Notes under the pieces: generated by a model | The model's database searches: none | The model's input: the letters and a program-made list of their open reading frames with translations, nothing else | What the model was told of the DNA's origin: nothing | Part shown: in pieces, positions 9,024-17,695 of the stretch | Position numbering within the stretch: position 1 is the first letter of the stretch | How the letters are laid out: every line of letters begins with the position of its first letter | Source of the DNA: an uncultured Collinsella sp. | GTDB lineage: Bacteria > Actinomycetota > Coriobacteriia > Coriobacteriales > Coriobacteriaceae | Length of the DNA: 64,000 nucleotides | Assembly: GCA_902470815.1 (NCBI GenBank) | Contig: CABRHS010000007.1 | Location: 1-64,000 of the forward strand | Direction of reading: 5' to 3' | Program-made: the position numbers and the translations under genes

Positions 9024-10727
9024 TTGTTCGCACAGACCCGCATTCACGAGACGAAAGTGCCAGTACAGATGATTGCAAAGACTATTCGCACCTGCTTCCC
9101 CATCGCGGTTGCGGCCGTGGCCGACAAGGCCGAGGAGATCAACAAGCTCAACGTGTTCCCCGTGCCTGACGGCGATACGGGCACCAACATGTCCCTCACG
9201 CTCCAGTCCGTCGTCAAGGAGCTCGCGGCCCTTCCCGTCGACGCCGACATGGACGGCATCGCCGGCGCCATCACGCATGGCTCGCTCATGGGCGCGCGCG
9301 GCAACTCCGGCGTCATCACCTCGCAGATCCTGCGCGGTGTGGCAGAGGGACTTCGCGATGCCGGCGACCCCGTCGACTCCGCCGACATAGCCGCAGCGTT
9401 CCGCCGCGCCGTCAAGGTGGCCTTCCAGGCCGTGCGCAAGCCCATCGAGGGAACGATCCTCACCGTCCTGCGCGACGTCTCCACCAAGGCGGACGAGTGC
9501 GAGAAGAAGCACCTCTCGGTCGAGGAGACCCTCGACGCCCTCGTTGTCGAGGCGTATCAGTCCGTCGCCCGCACCCCCGACCTGCTTCCCGTCCTCAAGG
9601 AGAACGGCGTGGTCGACTCGGGCGCCTTTGGCTTTGCGATCTTCCTCGAGAACTTCGTGGCCGCCGCGCTCGGCCGCACCTCTAAAATCGAGGACTTCTC
9701 CGCCACCTTCGATGCCGGTTCCGCCAAGGCGGGGGCTCTCGATCGCGTCAAGATCGAGGCGAATGATGACTGGGAGGGCTCCGAGTTCCGTTATTGCAAC
9801 GAGTTCCTCTTCAAGGCCGAGCATCGTTTCGACGAGGACGAGGCGCTCAAGTTCCTGGGTTCCATGGGCGACTGCGAGCTGCTGGTGGGCGCTTATCCCG
9901 ATTACAAGGTCCACGTCCATTCCAACACCCCGAACCTCGTGCTCGAGCACATGCTTCAGTTCGGCCAGGTCTACGAGGTCTTCATCCATAACATGGACCT
10001 CGAGGTCGCCGAGCGCACCGCGAAGATTCATGCCGACCAGGAGGCCGCGGCAGAGCCCGCCAAGCCCCTGGGCTTCGTGGCAGTCGCCGCCGGTTCCGGC
10101 GAGGCCGAGATCCTCGAGTCCCTTGGCGTTGATGTGGTCGTGTCGGGTGGTCAGACCATGAACCCCTCGACCGCCGACCTCCTCGAGGCCGTCGGGCACG
10201 TGAACGCCGAGGCCGTTGTCATCCTGCCCAACAACGGCAACATCCGCATGGCCGCCGAGGCCGCGGCCAACGCATGCGAGGACAAGCGGGTCTTTGTCGT
10301 GCCCACCAAGACGGTCCCGCAGGCCTTCTCCGCCCTGTTCGCCAATATGCCCGACATGCCCGTCGAGGATGTCGTCGAGGCCATGACGGAGGCCAAGTCC
10401 GAGGTTCGCGACGGCGAGGTCACCCGTGCGGTCCGCGACAGCCAGGCTTCCGACGGCACCCCCATCCACGACGGCGACGTCATGGGCATCATCTGCGACT
10501 CCATCGACATCGTGGGATCCGACGTCAAGCAGGTCACCCTCGACTGCATTAATCGCATGATGGAAGAGGAGGAGGGCGACTCGCTGACCATTCTCGCCGG
10601 CGAGGAGCTCGACGACGAGGCCTTCCAGGAGATCATCGACGCCATCGAGGAGGCCCAGCCCGACCTTGAGATCGATGCGCATCGCGGTGAGCAGCCGCTC
10701 TATCCCGTCATCTTCTCCATCGAGTAG
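9024..10727 (+). CDS. fakA: DAK2-domain fatty acid kinase subunit FakA (YloV)
   Basis: A 567-residue DhaL-DegV-like fusion. The N-terminal kinase domain carries NVFPVPDGDTGTNM (about residues 41-54), whose aspartates hold the Mg-ATP, followed by GARGNSGVITSQI. In Staphylococcus FakA phosphorylates fatty acids delivered by a FakB (DegV) protein; acyl-phosphate then feeds PlsX/PlsY phospholipid synthesis. plsX and acpP are about 5 kb downstream here, consistent with that pathway; no fakB is in the window. The TTG at 9024 has AAAGGTG just upstream. An ATG at 9069 would give the family's usual N-terminus and is a realistic alternative. Confidence 0.88.
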   Translation: MFAQTRIHETKVPVQMIAKTIRTCFPIAVAAVADKAEEINKLNVFPVPDGDTGTNMSLTLQSVVKELAALPVDADMDGIAGAITHGSLMGARGNSGVITSQILRGVAEGLRDAGDPVDSADIAAAFRRAVKVAFQAVRKPIEGTILTVLRDVSTKADECEKKHLSVEETLDALVVEAYQSVARTPDLLPVLKENGVVDSGAFGFAIFLENFVAAALGRTSKIEDFSATFDAGSAKAGALDRVKIEANDDWEGSEFRYCNEFLFKAEHRFDEDEALKFLGSMGDCELLVGAYPDYKVHVHSNTPNLVLEHMLQFGQVYEVFIHNMDLEVAERTAKIHADQEAAAEPAKPLGFVAVAAGSGEAEILESLGVDVVVSGGQTMNPSTADLLEAVGHVNAEAVVILPNNGNIRMAAEAAANACEDKRVFVVPTKTVPQAFSALFANMPDMPVEDVVEAMTEAKSEVRDGEVTRAVRDSQASDGTPIHDGDVMGIICDSIDIVGSDVKQVTLDCINRMMEEEEGDSLTILAGEELDDEAFQEIIDAIEEAQPDLEIDAHRGEQPLYPVIFSIE

Positions 10728-10739
10728 GCGCTGCGCCAG

Positions 10740-12923
10740 ATGACGGACGCATGCATCGCCCCGCGCGCCGCTGCACGACTCGCGCGGACCTGCTCGCTGT
10801 CCGAGGACATCTCGCGGCTCAAATATGTTTCCGGATCAAGGGAGGAGGCCCTCCACAGGCTCGGCATCGAGCGTGTGGGGGACCTCCTTCTCCATGCCCC
10901 GTTTCGTTATCTGGACTTCGCCCATGCGCGATCTGTGGAGTCCGCGCCCTTGGGCGAGGTTTCCACTATCGTGGGGACCGTCGACGCCGTCTCCAATAGG
11001 CCCACGTCCAAGCGCGGCATGACGGTTACCGAGGTATTTCTTCTTGATGAGTCCGGCGTGCTCAAGGTCGCCTTCTTCAAGCAGCCCTGGATCGTCCGAG
11101 AGTTCCACCGTGGGGACCGTGTCGCTGTCATCGGCAAGGTGGAGTTCGCCTATGGGTTCAAACAGATGGCCTCCCCTCATTACGAGAAGCTTGAGGCCGA
11201 CTGCCCGTTCGGCGCGATCCTGCCCGTCCATGCGGTCCGCGAGGGGGTGAGCCAGGCGTGGATGCGAAGGCTCGCATCCGTCGCCCTCGAGGGCGCTGGT
11301 TCCTTTTGCGATCCCGTGCCCGCCCCCTTGCGGGCGCGCCGCGGCCTGATGAGCTTGTCCCGGGCGGTGAGGGCCGTGCATTTCCCCCGTCTTATGGGCG
11401 AGGTCGGTCTGGCGCGGCGCCGGCTTGCGTACGATGAGTTGCTGTACCTCCAGCTCGGGCTTCGACTACGCAACGACGCCAACCTTTTGGGCGTGGGCGC
11501 GTTGCGTCACACGCCCGGCGCGCGAGTGGAGGCCATGCGGGCTGCGCTGCCGTTCTCGCTCTCCGATGAGCAGCAGATCGCCGTTCGCGAGATCCTGGAT
11601 GACATGTCCCGTCCCGACCGGGTCATGAACCGCCTGCTGCTGGGCGATGTCGGTACGGGAAAAACCGCCGTGGCGTGCATGGCCCTCGCCGCTGTGGCCG
11701 ATTCCGGCACCCAGGCGTGCGTCATGGCCCCCACCGGGGTGCTCGCCCGCCAGTACGCCGTCAAGTCCGGCCCCCTGCTGGACCGGGCGGGGATCCCCTG
11801 GGCCCTCCTTACCGGTTCGACCCCGCCCGGCGAGCGGCTCGACCTGCTCGGCCGGCTGGCACGCGGCGAGGTGACCGTCCTATTCGGGACGCATGCCGTT
11901 TTGAGCGATGAGGTCCAGTTCAAGCGCCTCAGCCTCGTCGTGATCGACGAGCAGCATCGATTCGGTGTGGGCCAGCGCAATGCGCTTAGGGCCAAGGGGC
12001 CCGGGGCGGACCTGCTCGTCATGACCGCGACGCCCATCCCGCGGACGCTCGCGCTCTCCGTGTACGGAGATCTGGATACGAGCGTCATCCGACACCGGCC
12101 CGTTGCGGGTGCCGGCGTCGACACACAGTTGCTGGAGAGCCCGAACCGCGACATCGCGTACGGGGCCCTGCGTGAAGCGCTCGCCCAGGGCAGACAGGCG
12201 TATGTCATATGCCCCATGGTCTCACCCCAAGAAGGGGCCGAGGAGCTTGAGGACGTGCCCGGTCTCGATGTGGATGAAAATGGCCGCGCGCGCCAGGCGG
12301 TGACCCTTCACGACGTGGAGACCGAGTTGCGCCGCATTCGCCGGCTCCTGCCCGACTCGCGCGTCGAGATGCTGCACGGCAAGATGCCCGCCCGCACGAA
12401 GGACGAGGTGATCGACGCGTTCAGGACGGGCGAGATCGACGTGCTCGTGTCGACAACCGTTGTCGAGGTGGGCGTGGACGTGCCGAACGCCACCGTCATG
12501 ATCATCGAGAACGGGGAGCGCTTCGGGCTCGCGACCTTGCATCAGCTCCGAGGCCGCGTGGGCCGCGGCTCGCTGCCGGGCACCTGCATGGTCGTCACCG
12601 AGGTCAGATCCCGCCGCGGCGTGCGGAGCCCCGCCCTCGATCGACTGCGCGCGTTGGCGGGGACATCCGACGGGTTCGAGCTCGCCGAGATGGACCTTCG
12701 CCTTCGCCATGAGGGCGAGATACTCGGCCTGAGGCAGCATGGCGGCGTCACGTTGCGCTTCGTGGACCTCGGTGCGGATGCGGAACTTGTCGAATCCGCG
12801 CACGAGGACGCGCAAGAGCTGTTACGCTACTCGCGTGACTTGACCGCCGTGGCGACCATGCCGCTTCGTCACGAGGTGGTCGAGCGTTATGGTGATGTTC
12901 TCAAGGAGGTCAGCGGAGGATGA
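10740..12923 (+). CDS. recG: ATP-dependent DNA helicase RecG
   Basis: A 727-residue superfamily-2 helicase. It has an N-terminal wedge (OB-fold) domain in the first about 240 residues, Walker A GDVGTGKT near residue 301, a DEQH box near residue 402 and the C-terminal helicase motif QLRGRVGRG. RecG remodels stalled replication forks and Holliday junctions. The start at 10740 lies 12 nt after fakA with only a weak ribosome site, suggesting translational coupling. The stop overlaps the rsmD start by 4 nt (ATGA). The family usually has 670-780 residues, so the length is normal. Confidence 0.95.
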   Translation: MTDACIAPRAAARLARTCSLSEDISRLKYVSGSREEALHRLGIERVGDLLLHAPFRYLDFAHARSVESAPLGEVSTIVGTVDAVSNRPTSKRGMTVTEVFLLDESGVLKVAFFKQPWIVREFHRGDRVAVIGKVEFAYGFKQMASPHYEKLEADCPFGAILPVHAVREGVSQAWMRRLASVALEGAGSFCDPVPAPLRARRGLMSLSRAVRAVHFPRLMGEVGLARRRLAYDELLYLQLGLRLRNDANLLGVGALRHTPGARVEAMRAALPFSLSDEQQIAVREILDDMSRPDRVMNRLLLGDVGTGKTAVACMALAAVADSGTQACVMAPTGVLARQYAVKSGPLLDRAGIPWALLTGSTPPGERLDLLGRLARGEVTVLFGTHAVLSDEVQFKRLSLVVIDEQHRFGVGQRNALRAKGPGADLLVMTATPIPRTLALSVYGDLDTSVIRHRPVAGAGVDTQLLESPNRDIAYGALREALAQGRQAYVICPMVSPQEGAEELEDVPGLDVDENGRARQAVTLHDVETELRRIRRLLPDSRVEMLHGKMPARTKDEVIDAFRTGEIDVLVSTTVVEVGVDVPNATVMIIENGERFGLATLHQLRGRVGRGSLPGTCMVVTEVRSRRGVRSPALDRLRALAGTSDGFELAEMDLRLRHEGEILGLRQHGGVTLRFVDLGADAELVESAHEDAQELLRYSRDLTAVATMPLRHEVVERYGDVLKEVSGG

Positions 12924-13492
12924 GGATCGTAGGAGGGGAGTGGCGGGGGCGCCCCGTCGAGCCGCCGCGAGGTCGTGATGTGAGTCGGCCCACGACGGAC
13001 CGCGTCCGCGAGGCGATCGCCTCCATGCTCGAGAGCGCGCTCCAAGATGGCATCGCGGGGTCTCGCGTACTCGATGCGTTCGCCGGGTCGGGTGCGCTCG
13101 GCATGGAGATGCTCTCGCGGGGCTCCGCGCACGCGACGTTCTTCGATCTCGACCGAGGCGCGTCTTCGCTGGTGAAGCGCAACTTGGCCAAGTTGGGCTG
13201 CGCCTCCTCCCGCTTCGATGCGGTGTGCGCGGACGTCTTGCTCGCGGCCCGTTGCGGTCGGGTGCCGGGCGGTCCGTTCGATGCTGTCTTGATCGACCCG
13301 CCTTACGCCCTCGGCGTGCAGCCCGCCGTCGAGCTCGTGCGGGACCTTGCATGTCACGGCCTGCTCGCCGACGGCGCCATCGTGATGTTCGAGCGCACAT
13401 CCTCCACGCCCGCTCTCGAGCTCGAGGGGTTCGACCGCGTGAAGGAGAAGCGCTATGGCCAGACGTGCGTCGATTTGCTGAGGCTCGGGTGA
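12920..13492 (+). CDS. rsmD: 16S rRNA (guanine966-N2)-methyltransferase RsmD
   Basis: A 190-residue class I SAM methyltransferase. It starts MRIVGGEWRGR as RsmD proteins do, has the SAM-binding loop DAFAGSGALG near residues 51-60 and the N2-guanine catalytic motif DPPYA near residues 116-120. It methylates G966 of 16S rRNA during 30S assembly. The ATG overlaps the recG stop (ATGA), and coaD follows after 7 nt; rsmD-coaD is a very common bacterial pair. Confidence 0.94.
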   Translation: MRIVGGEWRGRPVEPPRGRDVSRPTTDRVREAIASMLESALQDGIAGSRVLDAFAGSGALGMEMLSRGSAHATFFDLDRGASSLVKRNLAKLGCASSRFDAVCADVLLAARCGRVPGGPFDAVLIDPPYALGVQPAVELVRDLACHGLLADGAIVMFERTSSTPALELEGFDRVKEKRYGQTCVDLLRLG

Positions 13493-13499
13493 GGTTGAC

Positions 13500-13997
13500 A
13501 TGGTTGAGCGGATAAGCCACGTTCTAGTTCCCGGAACGTTCGACCCCATCACCTTCGGTCACATCGACGTCGTGCGCCGCGCTTTGAGGATATGCCCCAA
13601 GGTGACGGTCGCCGTGGCCGAGAGCCTGGGAAAGAACGGCGTGGGGACCACCTTCACCTTGGATGAGCGCGTTGCGTTGGCCCGCCGCGCCCTCGAGGGC
13701 CTTGAGGGCGTCGACGTCCTGCCCTTCACGGGCCTTCTCGTCGACTTCGCCGCCCAGGTTGGCGCGGGAGCCGTGGTCAAGGGGCTGCGGGCCATGACCG
13801 ATTTCGAGTACGAGCTGCAGCAGGCCGACCTCAACTACCGGCTCGACGCGGGGCTGGAGTCGATCTTTGTCATGAGCTCGCCTGAATACGGCTACCTGTC
13901 CAGTTCCGTGGTTCGTCAGATCGCGTCGTTCGGCGGGAACGTGGAGGATTTCGTCCCTCCCTGCGTGGCCGAGGCGCTAAAGGGTCGTTTTGCGTAG
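13500..13997 (+). CDS. coaD: phosphopantetheine adenylyltransferase
   Basis: A 165-residue nucleotidyltransferase with the (T/H)xGH-type site PGTFDPITFGH near residues 11-21 and the C-terminal motif SSSVVRQIASFGG. It adenylates 4'-phosphopantetheine to dephospho-CoA, the penultimate step of CoA synthesis. The ATG at 13500 lies 7 nt after the rsmD stop. The length matches the family (about 160 residues). Confidence 0.95.
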   Translation: MVERISHVLVPGTFDPITFGHIDVVRRALRICPKVTVAVAESLGKNGVGTTFTLDERVALARRALEGLEGVDVLPFTGLLVDFAAQVGAGAVVKGLRAMTDFEYELQQADLNYRLDAGLESIFVMSSPEYGYLSSSVVRQIASFGGNVEDFVPPCVAEALKGRFA

Positions 13998-14075
13998 GCT
14001 ACCTGCCGCAATCGGCCCAAGATACGGTTGTGGTACCATAATCCGTTAGAGTGAAACAGCAGAAAGGAGTCCCTC

Positions 14076-14576
14076 ATGCCGGTCGAGAACCTCCCGGGTG
14101 AGCGCATCGAGAGCCTTGTCGATGAGCTCGAGGGCATCATCGAGGAGGCGCGCCCCCCGTTCGGCAAGGGTGCGCAGCAGAAGATCATCGAGACCGATGT
14201 CTTCTTCAACATCCTCGACGAGATTCGCATGAGCTATCCCGAGGAGTGGCAGAAGTCGCGCCGCATCCTCAAGGAGCGCGAGGAGCTTTTGGCGAGTGCC
14301 GCCGCCCAGGCGGACTCGATCATCGCCGATGCGCAGCAGCAGGCGCTCACCATCGCCTCTGAGCAGGAGATCGTTCGTCTGGCACAGCAGCAGGCCGATG
14401 ACATCCGGGACCGCGCCAACCAGTACGAGCGCGAGACCCGCTACGCCGCCGAGGATTACGCCGAGCAGGTCTTCACGCACCTGGAGGAGAACCTCAAGTC
14501 GCTCACCGGCACCGTCTCCCGTTGCCGCCAGCAGCTGAACGACAGCGCGGTTCAGAACCAGAACCAGGGCTGGTAA
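14076..14576 (+). CDS. coiled-coil DivIVA/SepIVA-like protein
   Basis: A 166-residue, soluble, mostly helical protein rich in Ala, Gln and Glu, with predicted coiled coil from about residue 65 to 155. There is no signal peptide or membrane helix. It is often labelled 'ATP synthase subunit b-like' from coiled-coil similarity, but there is no membrane anchor and no ATP synthase operon here. It lies directly before yceD (DUF177) and in the same cluster as rnc-smc-ftsY; in Mycobacterium the same position (Rv2927c) is the septation factor SepIVA. I therefore infer a cell-division or envelope-growth role by position, not by a recognised domain. AAAGGAG lies 5' of the ATG. Confidence 0.6.
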   Translation: MPVENLPGERIESLVDELEGIIEEARPPFGKGAQQKIIETDVFFNILDEIRMSYPEEWQKSRRILKEREELLASAAAQADSIIADAQQQALTIASEQEIVRLAQQQADDIRDRANQYERETRYAAEDYAEQVFTHLEENLKSLTGTVSRCRQQLNDSAVQNQNQGW

Positions 14577-14577
14577 G

Positions 14578-15129
14578 ATGAGCTGCCTTGGTTCCGTCGT
14601 CGTGGACCTCTCGGATAAGCTCGAGAACCCCGGCGACTCCCTTCCGCTTTCGGGCCGCATCGACGCGGATGGCTACTCCGTCGGGGACAAGGCGCTCCGC
14701 CTGCCGGAGGGCGCCTCGTATGACGTGGTGCTTACCAACGCCGGCGATGGGATTCTCGCCACCGGCATCGTCCGCGCCCTGGTGCAGGGGGAGTGCGATC
14801 GCTGCCTCGATGACGCCTCGTTCGAGGTCTCCGGTGAGATCGAGGAGTACTTCCTCTTCGAGGAGCCCGAGGATCCGGAGAGCTATGAGGATGGCTTCGA
14901 GCTCGTCGGTTCCGACCGCGTCGTCGACCTGGGCCCCGCCATCTCCGACGCCGTCGTCATGGACACGCCGTTCGTCGTGCTGTGCCGCCCTGACTGCCAG
15001 GGTCTGTGCCCCGTGTGCGGCGCCAATCTCAACGAGGGCGATTGCGGCTGCGCAAGCGCCGCGGAGAAGGCGTGGGTCGAGTCGGATGAGAATCCCTTCG
15101 CCGCGCTCAGGGACCTCAAACTCGATTGA
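14578..15129 (+). CDS. yceD: YceD/DUF177-family protein
   Basis: A 183-residue DUF177 protein. The core motif GECDRCLDD near residues 64-72 and the C-terminal cysteine cluster CRPDCQGLCPVCGANLN (about residues 139-155) are typical. It is almost always encoded just before rpmF, and is linked in plants and bacteria to 23S rRNA maturation. The ATG is 1 nt past the preceding stop, so the two genes are probably co-translated. The next gene, rpmF, has an additional promoter of its own. Confidence 0.88.
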   Translation: MSCLGSVVVDLSDKLENPGDSLPLSGRIDADGYSVGDKALRLPEGASYDVVLTNAGDGILATGIVRALVQGECDRCLDDASFEVSGEIEEYFLFEEPEDPESYEDGFELVGSDRVVDLGPAISDAVVMDTPFVVLCRPDCQGLCPVCGANLNEGDCGCASAAEKAWVESDENPFAALRDLKLD

Positions 15130-15154
15130 TTCCTTGGTTTTGTTTTTTGATGTT

Positions 15155-15183
15155 TTGTGTATGCCGATAAGTTCTGTTATTAT
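15155..15183 (+). promoter_or_regulatory. promoter of rpmF-plsX
   Basis: -35 TTGTGT (15155-15160), 17-nt spacer, -10 TATTAT (15178-15183) with an upstream TG making it an extended -10. It lies about 50 nt before the rpmF ATG. Confidence 0.7.
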
Positions 15184-15233
15184 CGGTGCTTGCGCGTAAT
15201 CGCCGCCAGTTATGAGTTGTAAGGAAGGTCAAC

Positions 15234-15413
15234 ATGCCAGTACCTAAGCAAAAAAAGGGTCGCGCTAAGACGCACTCTCGTCGTTCGACGAACATGAAGA
15301 TCAACGCTGCTTCCCAGTCCACCTGCCCTCGCTGCGGTGCCGTGAAGCTCCCGCATCACGTGTGCGGTAACTGCGGTTTCTACAAGGACCGCGAGGTCAT
15401 CGTCGTCGAGTAA
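15234..15413 (+). CDS. rpmF: 50S ribosomal protein L32
   Basis: A 59-residue L32: it starts MPVPKQKKGRAKTHSRR and ends with two CxxC pairs (CPRC at about residues 33-36, CGNC at about 46-49) that bind zinc (C+ form). It is a component of the large ribosomal subunit. AAGGAAGG lies 7-9 nt before the ATG. It has its own promoter after yceD and runs on toward plsX after 75 nt; the rpmF-plsX junction is conserved widely. With rpmB, this is the second zinc-ribbon ribosomal protein in the window. Confidence 0.97.
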   Translation: MPVPKQKKGRAKTHSRRSTNMKINAASQSTCPRCGAVKLPHHVCGNCGFYKDREVIVVE

Positions 15414-15488
15414 ACTCGACTGGCGGTTACGTTGAGTTGATTATGGCCGGCTCGTTGAGTCGGCCATTTCTCTATCGAGGGAGTGCAG

Positions 15489-16505
15489 ATGGATAAGGTT
15501 CGCGTGTGCGTCGACGCCGTCGGCGGGGATGAGCCGTCCGAGGTCGTGTTGGCCGGCATCGAGGCGGCGCTGGCCGCCGACCCCGACCTCGAGGTCCTCG
15601 TGGCAGGGCCCGAGGACGTCGTTCTCGGATTTTGCTCTGAACACGATCGCGCCGAGGCCCTGGTCGCTCCCGACGTCATCGGCATGGAGGACGATCCCAT
15701 AACGGCCGTCATGACGCGCCGCAAGTCCTCGATCGTCCTGGGATGCCGTGCCGTCAAGAAGGGGCAGGCCGCCGGCTTTTTCTCCGCCGGGTCCACGGGC
15801 GCCGTCACGGCCGCCGGCACCGCTTACGTCACTCCGTTCAAGGTTGAGCTCGACGGCAGGCGAACGGCCATCCGCCCCTGCCTCACCAACGCCCTTCCCA
15901 ATCGCAAAGGCGGCCTCACCGTCTTGTGCGACATGGGGGCCAACCCGGATGTCGAGCCCATGGACATCGTGCGCTTCGCGCAGATGGGTTCCGCTTATGC
16001 CCGTTGCGTCCTGGGCATCGAGCGTCCGCGCGTCGGCCTGCTTTCCAACGGCACCGAGGAGCACAAGGGCAGCGCGTTCACGCAATCCTGCCTTCCCTTC
16101 ATGGCCGAGCACGTCGAGGGCTTTGCGGGCAACTGCGAGGGCACCGATCTCACCAGCGGCGATTTCGACGTGGTGGTGTGCGACGGGTTCGCCGGCAATA
16201 TCGCGCTCAAGTCGATCGAGGGCGCTGCCAAGTTCATGATGGAGGAGCTCAAGGGCGGACTCATGTCCTCGTTCAAGGGCAAGGTCGCGGCCGTGCTCAT
16301 GAAGCCCGTCCTACGGTCCCTCAAGCACAAGCTGAGCGGCGATGCCAAAGGCGGTGCCGTCCTTCTCGGCCTGCGCGGCGTCGTCATGATCGGCCATGGC
16401 GCCACGAGCGTCGAGGCCGTCAAGAACGGCACCCTGGCATGTGCCGAGGCGGCGCGACAGGGCCTTGTGGAGAGGGTCGCCTCGTCCATGGGGCTCGAGG
16501 CTTAG
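15489..16505 (+). CDS. plsX: phosphate acyltransferase PlsX
   Basis: A 338-residue PlsX. It has the N-terminal VCVDAVGGD motif, the central FSAGSTGAVTAAG and the C-terminal LLGLRGVVMIGHGAT. The enzyme converts acyl-ACP (and, with FakA products, exchanges acyl groups) to acyl-phosphate for PlsY. The ATG at 15489 follows GAGGGAG; a GTG two codons upstream overlaps that site. acpP follows after a 202-nt gap with a palindrome; fapR, fabD and fabG, which separate plsX and acpP in Bacillus, are absent here. Confidence 0.95.
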   Translation: MDKVRVCVDAVGGDEPSEVVLAGIEAALAADPDLEVLVAGPEDVVLGFCSEHDRAEALVAPDVIGMEDDPITAVMTRRKSSIVLGCRAVKKGQAAGFFSAGSTGAVTAAGTAYVTPFKVELDGRRTAIRPCLTNALPNRKGGLTVLCDMGANPDVEPMDIVRFAQMGSAYARCVLGIERPRVGLLSNGTEEHKGSAFTQSCLPFMAEHVEGFAGNCEGTDLTSGDFDVVVCDGFAGNIALKSIEGAAKFMMEELKGGLMSSFKGKVAAVLMKPVLRSLKHKLSGDAKGGAVLLGLRGVVMIGHGATSVEAVKNGTLACAEAARQGLVERVASSMGLEA

Positions 16506-16560
16506 CGCCCCTCCTCATCGGTGCGTTTTGCTCGACCCGGCCCTTAACTAAACGTCCATT

Positions 16561-16603
16561 CGGCCCCGCGGCCGTACGGCCCGCCCGTGCGCTCGCGGGG
16601 CCG
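16561..16603 (+). terminator. nested palindrome between plsX and acpP
   Basis: Outer arms CGGCCCCGCG (16561-16570) and CGCGGGGCCG (16594-16603) are perfectly complementary. The enclosed sequence contains the 12-bp palindrome GGCCGTACGGCC (16570-16581). There is no U-tract. It probably ends or attenuates plsX transcription; a TAAAAT -10-like element near 16643 may start acpP transcription. Confidence 0.4.
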
Positions 16604-16707
16604 GGCGTTGTACGCGATGTGTGCTCGAACGCCGCTTGGGGTAAAATCATCAACGTGTGTGAATGGCCGTCATATGGCATGTCGGCCCAATTGAAGGGAG
16701 CAGCCTC

Positions 16708-16956
16708 ATGGCACTCGACCGCACTGAGATCTTCGACAAGGTTTGCGATATCGCCGCTGACGTGCTCGGCGTCGAGGCAGACGAGCTTTCCGAGGCGACC
16801 ACCTTCGACGACCTGGACGCCAACTCCCTCGACCGCCTGCAGCTGGTTACCGCCATGGAGGACGAGTTCGACATCGAGATCGACGACGACAAGCTCATGG
16901 CCATCAACTCCGTCGCCCAGGCGATCGACGCCATCGAGCAGACCCTGGAGGCTTAA
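16708..16956 (+). CDS. acpP: acyl carrier protein
   Basis: An 82-residue acidic four-helix ACP. The phosphopantetheine serine is in DANSLDRLQLV (about residue 37). Most ACPs have Asp before the serine (DSL); here it is Asn (NSL). It carries acyl chains on the phosphopantetheine arm for fatty acid and phospholipid synthesis. The start at 16708 follows GAAGGGAG; an in-frame extension to 16663 is less likely. rnc begins 4 nt after the stop, the conserved acpP-rnc-smc-ftsY order. Confidence 0.93.
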   Translation: MALDRTEIFDKVCDIAADVLGVEADELSEATTFDDLDANSLDRLQLVTAMEDEFDIEIDDDKLMAINSVAQAIDAIEQTLEA

Positions 16957-16960
16957 GACC

Positions 16961-17686
16961 TTGTCCATTCGCGAGAAGCTCGATCGCGCGCAGGAGATCT
17001 GCGGCCATTCGTTCAACGACATCGACCTTTTGCGGAGCGCCATAACGCACCCCTCCGCCGTGGAGGGGGAGCCCGTCTCGGCCTCCTACGAGCGTCTGGA
17101 ATTCCTGGGTGATTCCATCCTGGGGTCCGTCGTCGCGCTCGCGCTGTTCAAGACGTACGGAGAGTTCGACGAGGGCAAGCTCACTCGGCTCAAGGTCTCC
17201 CTCGTCTCGGGCGCGACTCTGTCCGAGGTGGGGCGCGAGCTCGGCATCGACCAGGTCATCATCCTCGGCGCTTCCGAGCAGGGCACCGGAGCCCGCGGCA
17301 TGCACTCCGCGCTCGAGAACGTCTATGAGGCACTCGTGGGGGCGCTCTACCTGGACGGCGGATGGGAGGCCGCGGAGGCGTTCATCATGCGCACGCTCAA
17401 GCCGCATCTCGCCATCGAGCGCGCCGAGCACCCGTCCAACCCCAAGAGCTATCTGCAGGAGTGCGTCCAGTCCAATCGCATGAACCCGCCCGAGTACAAG
17501 GTGGTGGGCGAGGAGGGGCCCGCGCACCAGCCCACCTTCACCGCGGTGGCCCTGGTGGATGGCATCCGCCGCGGGCGCGGCACCGGTTCCTCGAAGAAGG
17601 AGGCCGAGGCGGCCGCCGCCCTCGATGCACTCGATCGCATGGGCTACACCACGAACGGCGTCATCCTCAAGAAGAAGCTCGGATAG
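16961..17686 (+). CDS. rnc: ribonuclease III
   Basis: A 241-residue RNase III. The catalytic signature ERLEFLGDSILG lies near residues 41-52, the second acidic site is in YEALVGALYLDGG, and a C-terminal double-stranded RNA-binding domain occupies about residues 160-235. It cleaves double-stranded RNA in rRNA precursors and mRNAs. The start is TTG at 16961, 9 nt after GGAGG within the end of acpP. A much longer open frame upstream belongs to the shadow of plsX and is rejected. smc follows after 9 nt. Confidence 0.95.
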   Translation: MSIREKLDRAQEICGHSFNDIDLLRSAITHPSAVEGEPVSASYERLEFLGDSILGSVVALALFKTYGEFDEGKLTRLKVSLVSGATLSEVGRELGIDQVIILGASEQGTGARGMHSALENVYEALVGALYLDGGWEAAEAFIMRTLKPHLAIERAEHPSNPKSYLQECVQSNRMNPPEYKVVGEEGPAHQPTFTAVALVDGIRRGRGTGSSKKEAEAAAALDALDRMGYTTNGVILKKKLG

Positions 17687-17695
17687 CGAGGGCCC

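Noticed and set aside
14076..14576. ATP synthase subunit b
   Set aside because: No membrane anchor and no ATP synthase operon; the similarity is only coiled-coil composition.
15926..16960. Long N-terminal extension of the rnc frame
   Set aside because: It overlaps plsX and acpP in another frame and is low-complexity; the TTG at 16961 has a good ribosome site and matches the RNase III N-terminus.
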